Part shown: in pieces, positions 8,509-13,895 of the stretch
Numbering within the stretch: position 1 is the first letter of the stretch
Layout of the letters: each line of letters starts with the position of its first letter
Assembly: GCA_013336205.1 (NCBI GenBank)
Contig: JAAXUD010000018.1
Location: 1-13,895 of the forward strand
Direction of reading: 5' to 3'
DNA: 13,895 bases
Source: Lentimicrobium sp.
GTDB lineage: Bacteria > Bacteroidota > Bacteroidia > Bacteroidales > Lentimicrobiaceae
Notes under the pieces: model-generated
Told to the model about the DNA's origin: nothing
Databases searched by the model: none
Seen by the model: the letters and a program-made list of their open reading frames with translations, nothing else
Program-made: the position numbers and the translations under genes

Positions 8509-9677
8509 CAATGTTTTTTGTTAATAATTGTGTTGTATAAATCAGCCAGGTTCTTTGAAACGGCATCAAATCCATATTGTTGCTCAACTTCAGAACGCAT
8601 TTCAGCCTTATTGAATAGTTGTTTATTTTCCAATACGTTGGTTAGCGCCTGTGCAAAAGCTTTTACATCACCCACCGGTACAATTATTCCGGAATTTTTT
8701 GTTATAAATTCACCGAAGTCTGCAACATCGGTAGCTACCACCGGAACTCCGCAAGCCAATGATTCATATGCAACTATGCCAAATGTTTCATAATTGCTTG
8801 ACAACGCCAGGCAGGAAGCCTGTTGAATTTCGGCAGCCAATTCCGGGCCTTCCAGTAAACCGGTAAAGCGGATTCTTCCTCCGGTTATTTTTTTTGATGC
8901 AGCATACCTTTTAATCATTTCAAGATCAGCACCCTCCCCTATCAACACTAATTCAGCCTCATTTTGCAGAGAAGGCAGCAATGCAAAAGCATCAATCAGC
9001 AGTTTAAGATTCTTTGATTTCTCTTCGAAGCAGGTAACACTGACAATTCTAAATTTCCGATCTGTTTTCTCAGCAATGTTAAAGAGTGAAGTATCTACCG
9101 CGTTCGGCAGCATAGAATAGTTAGTTTTAATTCCCTGCTTTTTCATTGCATCCGCGAGGCGACGGGAAACAACAGTTGTTGCAGCTGCTCTGTTTATAAC
9201 AAACCTGGTAATTTTTTTCCTTAGCCAACCCTTATATTGCAAATTCTCAGGATAATAGCGCGACCAATGTTCCGTAATTACAAATGGAACATTCCACCTG
9301 AAGCCATACCACCAGGCTAAAAAAGCGGAACGGGTAAGCACATGGGCATGAATCAGTTGTGGCCTGCCGTTCAGTGTTACTGCAGTTTTTACCGCCAGAT
9401 TCAGGGCAATCAGCTGCCGTGCAACACTGGCCGGGCCTTCTGTTTTCCGATAGTTGACGATAATTTCTGTAAGGCCGTTTTCCGATTTTATCTCAGTGGA
9501 GAAAAGCTCATGAGATTTTGCAATCAGTGCCGGAACAACAAACACGGCGGTTACTTTAAATCCGGCAGAAACAGCGGCCAGCGCATGCTTTTTAACAAAA
9601 AGCCCCAGCATAGGATCCTGGCTTGAAGGATACCAGCGGGATATATACAAGATGTGTTTTGCCGGTATTGATTCCAT
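8508..9677 (-). CDS. Glycosyltransferase family 4 (GT-B fold)
   Basis: First gene of the glycan operon, this 389-aa protein has a Rossmann-type N-terminal domain that begins ILYISRWYPSSQDPMLGLFV (9-28), a common opening of GT4 enzymes. HAHVLTRS (110-117) and ITEHWSRYYP (134-143) belong to the acceptor side. The C-terminal donor-binding domain starts at FRIVSVTCF (209-217), where a usual G-R-L is replaced by T-C-F. It contains LVLIGEGAD (243-251), FTGLL (271-275) and the E-x7-E motif in ETFGIVAYE (297-305), followed by SLACGVPVVATDV (306-318). Retaining transfer of a sugar from a nucleotide-sugar donor to a growing glycan is expected; the sugar is unknown. The stop TGA shares one base with the next gene's ATG. 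A TAAATTTG box lies 17 nt upstream of the ATG at 9677. Confidence 0.93.
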   Translation of the reverse strand: MESIPAKHILYISRWYPSSQDPMLGLFVKKHALAAVSAGFKVTAVFVVPALIAKSHELFSTEIKSENGLTEIIVNYRKTEGPASVARQLIALNLAVKTAVTLNGRPQLIHAHVLTRSAFLAWWYGFRWNVPFVITEHWSRYYPENLQYKGWLRKKITRFVINRAAATTVVSRRLADAMKKQGIKTNYSMLPNAVDTSLFNIAEKTDRKFRIVSVTCFEEKSKNLKLLIDAFALLPSLQNEAELVLIGEGADLEMIKRYAASKKITGGRIRFTGLLEGPELAAEIQQASCLALSSNYETFGIVAYESLACGVPVVATDVADFGEFITKNSGIIVPVGDVKAFAQALTNVLENKQLFNKAEMRSEVEQQYGFDAVSKNLADLYNTIINKKH

Positions 9678-9694
9678 TGCGCTGTTTTCAGCCT

Positions 9695-9702
9695 CAAATT
9701 TA
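9695..9702 (-). promoter_or_regulatory. Candidate -7 promoter box for the glycan operon (TAAATTTG)
   Basis: TAAATTTG on the minus strand matches TAnnTTTG and ends 17 nt before the glycosyltransferase ATG (9677), within the 92-bp gap after the acetyltransferase gene. No clear -33 TTG was seen, so promoter strength is uncertain. Confidence 0.4.
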
Positions 9703-9769
9703 GGGAAATTTGCCGATTGTTGGCTATTGAATGTGTTTAGCCTACCCTCGTTAATAATCCGGTTTCAAT

Positions 9770-10255
9770 TTATTTCAATTGCTTCAGCATCCAGATATTG
9801 CAGGTTGTATGTATTGACGTCCCAAGCGGCTGATCAAGATTTTCAAAACCCTGCTTCGCATAAATACTAACAGCCTTTGCAAAATGAGGCAAACTCTCAA
9901 TATATAACTGTGTATAGCCAAATTCCCGGGCTGATTCTTCACTCTTTAACATCAGTTCTTTGCCAATTCCCTTTCCTCTGGCTTCTTTTGCCAGATAGTA
10001 TTTAACCAGCTCTGCACAGTTTTTGTCAAGCCCCTCAGATGGGTAAATGCCGCAGCAGCCTGCAATCTCACCCTCTACTTCTGCTACCCAGAGAACTGAT
10101 GCCGGGGTTTGAAATAATGCATAAAGATTGTCTGTAGTTGGGTCAGAATAAACAGTACCTGATCTTGGTGCATCATGTTCCTCAAAAACCCTTCTGATCA
10201 TTTTAGCCAGGGCCAGATTGTCCTTTTCTTCTATTTGTCTGATTTTTAATTCCAT
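9770..10255 (-). CDS. GNAT family N-acetyltransferase
   Basis: This 161-aa, single-domain GNAT protein is of normal length. The first strand is MELKIRQIEEKD (1-12), followed by the α1-α2 helices. VLWVAEVEGEIAGCCGIYP (54-72) forms the β2-β3 hairpin. The acetyl-CoA pyrophosphate-binding motif A is ARGKGIG at 92-98 (R-x-x-G-x-G type). LYIESLPHFAKAVSIYAKQG (117-136) fits β5 and the helix that precedes the conserved Y-x-K-x-GF element. The substrate is unknown; small-molecule amines and protein N-termini are both common in the family. It lies 92 bp upstream of the glycan operon and 93 bp downstream of the EamA transporter on the same strand, so it may be read from either its own or an upstream promoter. 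No TAnnTTTG box was found before it. Confidence 0.93.
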   Translation of the reverse strand: MELKIRQIEEKDNLALAKMIRRVFEEHDAPRSGTVYSDPTTDNLYALFQTPASVLWVAEVEGEIAGCCGIYPSEGLDKNCAELVKYYLAKEARGKGIGKELMLKSEESAREFGYTQLYIESLPHFAKAVSIYAKQGFENLDQPLGTSIHTTCNIWMLKQLK

Positions 10256-10348
10256 ATCTCAATTATTTATTCAAAAGAATGTGCTAATGAAGAATTCCAT
10301 GAGAAAAACCAATTGCTAAATTCAAATATCCGGAGCGCAAAAAACAAT

Positions 10349-11236
10349 TCAGGTTTTATCATTTCCAGATCTTATCATCAACAGCACAACACCTGCCATT
10401 GTTAAAATTCCCCCAAAAATCTGAATGTTTGCCGGAAGATTCCCAAAAATCAGAAATGCACCTATAAGCACAAAAAGCCCGGTTGAACTCTGAACTATAG
10501 CTGCACGGGAGGCTTCAATATACCTTAAGGCTGAATACTGAAATATTGATGTCAGAAATGGACCAATAAACGATCCGGCGATTATCCAGGCAAGAGCCGG
10601 CAATGGAATTTTGAAAGAAAATCCTTCTACAAACATCAATACCAGGGCCGTTAACAGCAAGAAAAAAGCTCTGTTAAGGGCGAGCACAACCGGACTGATT
10701 TCGCGTATATGTTTTTTTGCCAGGGTAGTACGAACAGCATAAAATGATGTTGAAACCAACATAAGTCCCGACGCCCCGGTCAACAAACTATTGAATGAGG
10801 TGAATTTGCTGCTTATGATAAAAGCACCGGCTATCGTCAATAATGCGCCAACTTTAGCATAGTTGCCAAAACGCTCAGAAAGCAATAATATGCCAAGTAA
10901 AGCAACAAACAGGTATTCCAGGTTACGCAGGAAGGAAGGGACTGCCGGATTCTCAGAAATGGCGATTGCTGCGTAAAAAGACGAAGTAGCAACAATTTCA
11001 ATCAGCCCGATCAGAAGCAATGAACGGTAATCGGCCCTTGTTAAAGTCCTGACGGAAAATCCCCCCCTGGGGTGAAGCGCCATCAGGCCATTAAAAAAAA
11101 TCGCGAACAAAAACCAGTAGAACCCGAACTGCGGCAAGCTTACCTCATTTAATGCCGCTTTGCTGAAAAGATAAACCAGCGACCCGCAAATGGTTGCAAT
11201 TAATGCATACAAGTAACCGCGGGTTGTTGATTTCAT
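10349..11236 (-). CDS. EamA/DMT superfamily transporter (RhaT/YdcZ-like)
   Basis: This 295-aa inner-membrane protein has ten predicted helices in two repeated EamA halves (about residues 8-142 and 152-289). The first half ends with helices around YLFVALLGILLLSERFG (108-124), where the L-x-E at the end of the fourth helix is typical of EamA repeats. The second half repeats this pattern (VLIGAFLIFGNL, 256-267). Members export or import metabolites such as amino acids, purines or sugars; the substrate cannot be told here. It sits between the NadR-like kinase and the acetyltransferase, all on the minus strand, with gaps of 115 and 93 bp. A promoter-like TACATTTG lies about 90 bp upstream of its ATG. 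Confidence 0.92.
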   Translation of the reverse strand: MKSTTRGYLYALIATICGSLVYLFSKAALNEVSLPQFGFYWFLFAIFFNGLMALHPRGGFSVRTLTRADYRSLLLIGLIEIVATSSFYAAIAISENPAVPSFLRNLEYLFVALLGILLLSERFGNYAKVGALLTIAGAFIISSKFTSFNSLLTGASGLMLVSTSFYAVRTTLAKKHIREISPVVLALNRAFFLLLTALVLMFVEGFSFKIPLPALAWIIAGSFIGPFLTSIFQYSALRYIEASRAAIVQSSTGLFVLIGAFLIFGNLPANIQIFGGILTMAGVVLLMIRSGNDKT

Positions 11237-11326
11237 TTCAGTAAAATCGTAATAAAACTAATACACACATTATCGTGGTAATTGAAATTGGTGTTGAATG
11301 AGAATATCCACTTTTTTCTTCACCTG

Positions 11327-11334
11327 CAAATGTA
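11327..11334 (-). promoter_or_regulatory. Candidate -7 promoter box for the EamA transporter (TACATTTG)
   Basis: TACATTTG on the minus strand matches TAnnTTTG. It lies 90 nt before the ATG at 11236, in the 115-bp gap after the NadR-like gene, so the transcript would have a leader of about 80-85 nt. No -33 TTG was evident. Confidence 0.35.
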
Positions 11335-11351
11335 ACGATTCTGTTTTCATT

Positions 11352-11870
11352 CTATTTCTCTTTAATCCCATTTAAGACCTTGATCGCATTTTGTAATCTG
11401 GCGTGGTTCGTTCCGGAGATTATTGAAAAGGGCAGTTTTCTTTGCTCAAGTTCTGCCAGGTATCTGCCAAACAATTCTTCCCGCAGTTGCGGATGTTCTC
11501 TGAGCGGATCGGCTTCCCAGGGCAAGTCAGTATTACAAAGCAGGTAATGTTCATAGGTATGATTTTCTACCATATGATCAATCCAGGGATGAGATTTACC
11601 AAACTTTACCAGGCACCAGATCCGGGTTACGAGGAAATCGGTATCGCAGAATAACCATTCCTTTGCCCGCCCTGTGAGCTTTTCCTCAGCCTCGTACTGA
11701 CCCTCTGAAATTTTAAGAATGTCATTAAAATTATAAGGTCGGTTAATTGCTTCAAGGTATTGACGGGCAAATTCAGGAACCCAGGGTTCACCATACTCAG
11801 CAGCAAGCCCTGCTGCCAGCCAGGATTTGCCTGTTGATTCGGGCCCGGTGATGGCAATCCGCTTTAGCAT
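11352..11870 (-). CDS. NadR-like ribosylnicotinamide kinase / AAA ATPase (P-loop kinase)
   Basis: A 172-aa P-loop kinase resembling the C-terminal kinase domain of NadR, which phosphorylates nicotinamide riboside to NMN. Walker A is GPESTGKS (9-16), a Walker B-like strand is LFCDTDF (73-79) and a lid/base segment is LCNTDLPWEADPLREHPQLR (111-130). ISGTNHARLQNAI (151-163) is the usual end. No N-terminal regulator or adenylyltransferase domain is present, so this is a stand-alone kinase. The frame extends upstream to an ATG at 11906, but the ATG at 11870 gives the canonical MLKRIAITGP start, with a purine-rich AAAGGAAAAA stretch before it. It overlaps pnuC by 7 nt, so coupled translation is likely. 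Together with PnuC it forms a take-up-and-trap pair. The exact substrate (nicotinamide riboside or another vitamin precursor) is inferred. Confidence 0.85.
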   Translation of the reverse strand: MLKRIAITGPESTGKSWLAAGLAAEYGEPWVPEFARQYLEAINRPYNFNDILKISEGQYEAEEKLTGRAKEWLFCDTDFLVTRIWCLVKFGKSHPWIDHMVENHTYEHYLLCNTDLPWEADPLREHPQLREELFGRYLAELEQRKLPFSIISGTNHARLQNAIKVLNGIKEK

Positions 11871-12502
11871 GCTTTTTCCTTTTGTGCATTTAAACGCTTG
11901 CGCCATTCAATAAAGGCCAGTATAGCCAATATCAAAAACACCAGGTATTGGAAACTGGTAAAAACCAGGCCTTTCATATAATACATCGGTATTGAAACAA
12001 TATTACCGGCTATCCAGTAAACCCAGTTTTCAATCTTCTTACGGGCCATCAATACCATCGCAATAAGGAAAATGGCGGTCGTAAAAGAGTCAATCCAGGG
12101 CACCCACGACTGCATATAAACCTTATCGTCATGATTAAACAGCCATATAAGGCCAATAATAAGCCAATAGGATAAGAATGCGAAGGCAATTGCTCCTGAT
12201 TGTTGAAGTCTGGTATTTTTAGAAATATGCAATACCTCGTCAACATTAATCTTGCGGGTCCAGTTATACCAACCGTAAACACTTGTTACAAAATAGAAAA
12301 AATTAATTCCGGCATCGGCGTATAGTCTTGCGTTGAAGCAGATGTATACGTAAATCAGCACACTTACAATGCCCGTAGGATAAACAAGAATGCTCTCCTT
12401 ACGTGCATACCAGACACTGGCAATGCCCAGGACTACTGCGACAAATTCAGGCCAGGTTGTGGATTGAAGGTTTATGAGAAAGTTTGTGTAAAAGTCGGCC
12501 AT
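11864..12502 (-). CDS. pnuC: PnuC-family vitamin transporter (nicotinamide riboside, possibly thiamine)
   Basis: This 212-aa integral membrane protein has seven or so hydrophobic segments, the size and pattern of PnuC. Family marks are VLGIASVWYARKESILVYP (24-42), TGIVSVLIYVYI (43-54), SVYGWYNW (74-81), the fifth-helix segment near 105-122 and ENWVYWIAGN (158-167) with the aromatic residues that line the substrate site. PnuC carries out facilitated diffusion of an uncharged vitamin that is then trapped by phosphorylation. The overlapping NadR-like kinase favours nicotinamide riboside. The YkoF-like gene 518 bp upstream leaves a PnuT-like thiamine role possible. The ATG at 12502 is followed upstream, after 2 bp, by a heptad repeat array, and no promoter box was found between it and the YkoF-like gene. 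Confidence 0.9.
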   Translation of the reverse strand: MADFYTNFLINLQSTTWPEFVAVVLGIASVWYARKESILVYPTGIVSVLIYVYICFNARLYADAGINFFYFVTSVYGWYNWTRKINVDEVLHISKNTRLQQSGAIAFAFLSYWLIIGLIWLFNHDDKVYMQSWVPWIDSFTTAIFLIAMVLMARKKIENWVYWIAGNIVSIPMYYMKGLVFTSFQYLVFLILAILAFIEWRKRLNAQKEKAC

Positions 12503-12504
12503 AT

Positions 12505-12691
12505 GGTCAAGTAAAAAGTAAAAAGTCTAAAGTCTAAAGTAAAAAGTCTAAAGTTCAAAGTAAAAAGTAAAAAGTCTAAAGTTCAAAGCTCAAAGTAAAA
12601 AGCTCAAAGCAAAAAGTCTAAAATTAAAGTTCAAAGCTCAAAGCCTGCCTGATTGCTTGGGCAACCAAGCAGACAGGTAAAAAGTCTAAAG
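12505..12691 (+). repeat. Heptad array NNNAAAG (CTTTNNN on the other strand)
   Basis: Nineteen units run without a break from 12512 to 12643, eighteen of 7 nt and one of 6 nt. A degenerate unit GGTCAAG precedes them (12505-12511), and two more units follow the inverted repeat (12678-12691). The words used are TAAAAAG, TCTAAAG, TTCAAAG, CTCAAAG, CAAAAAG and TCTAAAA. The last four positions are nearly fixed (AAAG); the first three switch among a few triplets. The array begins 2 bp from the pnuC start codon, so it occupies that gene's leader and promoter region. Confidence 0.93.
12644..12677. repeat. Inverted repeat inserted in the heptad array
   Basis: The left arm CCTGCCTGATTGCTTGG and the right arm CCAAGCAGACAGG pair around a GCAA loop, leaving a 4-nt bulge and one G-T pair. 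The element replaces no array bases: it follows one complete unit (CTCAAAG, ending 12643) and is followed at once by another (TAAAAAG, starting 12678). It has no poly-T tract, so a terminator is unlikely. A related string, CCTGTTTGCCTGC with CAGGC, lies about 30 bp further on. Confidence 0.75.
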
Positions 12692-12780
12692 TTTACCCGG
12701 CTCAACGCCGCCTGTTTGCCTGCATTCCCAGCCAATCAGGCTGTTGGCTATTTAAAAGATTTCATCCCGAAGCACATAAC

Positions 12781-12843
12781 TCCATGCTCAATGCCCCATG
12801 CTCCAAGCCCTGTGCTCTGTGCCCTGTGCTCTGTGCCCTATGG
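12781..12843 (+). repeat. Heptad array YCYRTGC words, island B
   Basis: Nine units run in perfect 7-nt register over 63 bp: TCCATGC, TCAATGC, CCCATGC, TCCAAGC, CCTGTGC, TCTGTGC, CCTGTGC, TCTGTGC, CCTATGG. The vocabulary is the reverse complement of that at 5267-5330 and 5376-5410. Confidence 0.93.
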
Positions 12844-12917
12844 CTTCGATACAATTTTCGGTAGCAAAATCAGTAACTCAATTCATCAACAATTCCGAAA
12901 ATCACTCAGCCATCGGC

Positions 12918-13021
12918 CCTGTGCTCTAAGCCCTGAGCTCTGAGCTCATTGCCCATGCTCCATGCTCTGAGCCCTGTGCCCTTTGCCCTATGCCCCATGC
13001 TCCATGCCCTGTGCCCTGTGC
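12918..13021 (+). repeat. Heptad array YCYRTGC words, island C
   Basis: Fifteen units, fourteen of 7 nt and one of 6 nt, cover 104 bp. The words are CCTGTGC, TCTAAGC, CCTGAGC, TCTGAGC, TCATTGC, CCATGC, TCCATGC, TCTGAGC, CCTGTGC, CCTTTGC, CCTATGC, CCCATGC, TCCATGC, CCTGTGC, CCTGTGC. The last base of the last unit is also the last base of the TAG stop codon of the YkoF-like gene, so the array abuts that gene with no spacer. Confidence 0.93.
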
Positions 13022-13266
13022 TACTTCTCAAGGTCGGCATTAATCACTTTCATTACGAATACCGAATGTGGAAGCGTGAAAGCCTGCTTCAAACATTGTT
13101 GAATTGTGCCCATAACCTCATCAAACTCTCCAAATACCTGGGTGGCCATCGTGTTGGTTCTTACTATAAGGTTAGTGTTTTCATTCAAAGTAGCAATAAA
13201 CGCCTTGATTGGCTTTTTATATTGCTCATTCAGAGGATAATAGCTTATTTCCACGGAAATTTTCAT
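13021..13266 (-). CDS. YkoF/MTH1187-type thiamine/HMP-binding small protein
   Basis: This 81-aa cytosolic protein has the ferredoxin-like βαββα pattern of the YkoF/MTH1187 (thiamine-binding) family. β1 is KISVEISYYPL (2-12), a helix is near 16-29, β2 is TNLIVRTNTMATQVFGEFD (31-49) with the conserved T-M-A-T-x-V-x-G-E-x-D-E-V-M signature, then a helix (50-63) and a last strand SVFVMKVINADL (68-79). Family members bind thiamine or hydroxymethylpyrimidine; many act as small carriers or dimers. It is a single domain, unlike the two-domain B. subtilis YkoF. ATG at 13266 is preceded by a TACCTTTG box 37 nt upstream. On the same strand, 518 bp downstream, is the PnuC-type transporter, which may be cotranscribed through the repeats. 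Confidence 0.78.
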   Translation of the reverse strand: MKISVEISYYPLNEQYKKPIKAFIATLNENTNLIVRTNTMATQVFGEFDEVMGTIQQCLKQAFTLPHSVFVMKVINADLEK

Positions 13267-13303
13267 AACATTTCAATTTAATTCAGTAGTCAGAAATTAT
13301 TGC

Positions 13304-13311
13304 CAAAGGTA
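13304..13311 (-). promoter_or_regulatory. Candidate -7 promoter box for the YkoF-like gene (TACCTTTG)
   Basis: TACCTTTG on the minus strand matches TAnnTTTG and ends 37 nt before the ATG at 13266. It may also be the nearest promoter for pnuC and the NadR-like kinase, as no other box was found before pnuC. No clear -33 TTG. Confidence 0.4.
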
Positions 13312-13330
13312 CAGGTATTCATAATTGCAT

Positions 13331-13338
13331 TATCTTTG
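13331..13338 (+). promoter_or_regulatory. Candidate -7 promoter box for the lipoprotein gene (TATCTTTG)
   Basis: TATCTTTG is a good match to TAnnTTTG and lies 24 nt before the ATG at 13363. It faces away from the minus-strand box at 13304-13311, giving a divergent pair within 96 bp. The -33 element is not obvious. Confidence 0.55.
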
Positions 13339-13362
13339 GAGCACAACAAACATCGCGGTTTT

Positions 13363-13878
13363 ATGAAAACATCAGCAAACATTCGCCTGGCACTTTTTAC
13401 TTTAGTTGCCGTATTCATGACTTCCTGTTTAACTGTTGAAAAAAAATCATACAGTTTTGATATGACCGGTGAAAACTCAGGGAAACTGACAATTCGTTAT
13501 ATCAATATTCTATCTGTGATGGACGATGGTCAGGATGTTACATCCGCTGATTTCCAGGAACTGCTCGACAAATACATCAATGGCGATCAGTTGGTGCAGG
13601 ATTTTCCGGGTGCTGCCAATGTAAGCAAGCGCCTCTATGTGGAGAATGATCAGTTATGCGGGGAGGTAATTGTTGATTTTACAGATCTTTCATCAGCCAG
13701 GCTCTACCAGTACGATGCCAGGAGCCCAATAATGATGTGTATCAGTGCAGCATACGATTCAGAAACTTATGTCAGTTCCAATGGCTCGTATGGTAACGAT
13801 TATATGCCGGTTGTTTTCTGGCCTTCAGGCAGTAAAAAAATGGAAGTTACCACCTCCGTAACAGCACCTGATGAAACT
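13363..13878 (+). CDS. Putative lipoprotein of unknown function, 3' partial
   Basis: The ATG at 13363 opens 172 codons of genomic sequence before the adapter. The N-terminus MKTSANIRLALFTLVAVFMT followed by SC is a lipoprotein signal peptide with Cys22 as the likely lipidated residue, so the protein is probably anchored in the inner or outer membrane. The mature part begins LTVEKKSYSFDMTGENSGK and shows strands such as LTIRYINILS, an acidic segment DDGQDVTSADFQELLD and CGEVIVDFTDLS, with no domain I recognise. There is no clear Bacteroidota surface-export signal after the Cys. The frame runs on through the adapter bases without a stop only by chance; the real C-terminus is missing. A strong-looking promoter box lies 24 nt upstream. 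Confidence 0.82.
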
Positions 13879-13895
13879 AGATCGGAAGAGCGTCG
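13879..13895. other. Sequencing adapter remnant at the window end
   Basis: AGATCGGAAGAGCGTCG is the first 17 nt of the Illumina TruSeq adapter read-through sequence that continues TGTAGGG. A chance match of 17 bases exactly at the terminal position is very unlikely. It is not genomic sequence and should be trimmed; the last genuine base is probably 13878. Confidence 0.95.

Larger units (their letters stand above)
12503..13020. repeat. Non-coding repeat region between the YkoF-like and pnuC genes (islands B-D)
   Basis: This 518-bp gene-free gap is made almost entirely of repeats: an AAAG heptad array (12505-12691) interrupted by an inverted repeat, a unique stretch (12692-12780), a TGC heptad array (12781-12843), another unique stretch (12844-12917) and a second TGC heptad array (12918-13021). 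The unique stretches show no gene, tRNA or promoter box. The second holds an 8-bp inverted repeat, ATTTTCGG at 12854-12861 and CCGAAAAT at 12895-12902, which may be chance. Open frames here are repeat translations. Confidence 0.88.

Noticed and set aside
11871..11906. Upstream ATG for the NadR-like kinase
   Set aside because: It adds 12 residues that overlap pnuC further and precede the canonical MLKRIAITGP start.
12644..12677. Rho-independent terminator for the YkoF-like gene
   Set aside because: The hairpin has no T-tract on the minus strand after the stem, and it lies about 350 bp beyond the stop codon.
12854..12902. 8-bp inverted repeat ATTTTCGG ... CCGAAAAT as an operator or hairpin
   Set aside because: The arms are short and 33 nt apart, and no gene start is nearby; it could be chance.
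12505..13021. CRISPR array
   Set aside because: The units are 6-8 nt without spacers of constant length, and no cas genes are present.
12653..13281. Two plus-strand open frames (96 and 110 codons) in and after islands B-C
   Set aside because: They are repeat-derived, and the second is antisense to the better-supported YkoF-like gene.
1..13895. tRNA, rRNA, transposase, phage or toxin-antitoxin genes
   Set aside because: None was recognised in any gap or frame; the intergenic regions are short or filled by the heptad arrays.

Overview
The window looks like a chromosomal fragment of a member of the Bacteroidota. The evidence is the TAnnTTTG (-7 type) promoter boxes in front of most transcription units, the near absence of Shine-Dalgarno sequences, a topoisomerase IV B subunit of Bacteroidota type, a lipoprotein signal ending in SC, and intergenic heptanucleotide repeats. 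A finer assignment is not justified. The last 17 bases (13879-13895) match the Illumina TruSeq adapter, so the right edge is probably a contig end with adapter read-through. The left edge cuts into a gene, so the window may be one complete short contig from a draft assembly or metagenome.

Layout. Positions 3-2299, plus strand: the 3' part of a class III cyclase-like protein, then the bifunctional NAD(P)HX repair enzyme. Positions 2296-5158, minus strand: topoisomerase IV subunit B, preceded by a secreted CAP-SPOR protein. Its stop codon overlaps the stop codon of the repair enzyme. Positions 5159-5548: no gene, but a repeat island (A). Positions 5549-9677, minus strand: a tightly overlapping three-gene surface-glycan operon, consisting of a GT4 glycosyltransferase, a formyltransferase fused to a GINT1-like propeller domain, and a Wzx-like flippase. 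Positions 9770-11236, minus strand: a GNAT acetyltransferase and an EamA transporter. Positions 11352-12502, minus strand: a PnuC-type vitamin transporter overlapping a NadR-type kinase. Positions 12503-13020: no gene, but two further heptad repeat islands and an inverted repeat. Positions 13021-13266, minus strand: a YkoF/MTH1187-like thiamine-binding protein. Positions 13363-13878, plus strand: a divergent lipoprotein gene cut off by the adapter.

Functional themes. The glycan operon probably builds and exports a surface polysaccharide. PnuC plus the NadR-like kinase is a classic take-up-and-phosphorylate pair (nicotinamide riboside, or possibly thiamine given the YkoF neighbour), and the NAD(P)HX repair enzyme adds a loose NAD link. 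The most unusual content is non-coding. Several arrays of 7-bp words with different vocabularies fill the two large intergenic gaps. One vocabulary occurs at both loci, 7.5 kb apart, in opposite orientation. No classical defence system, CRISPR, transposase, tRNA or rRNA was seen.
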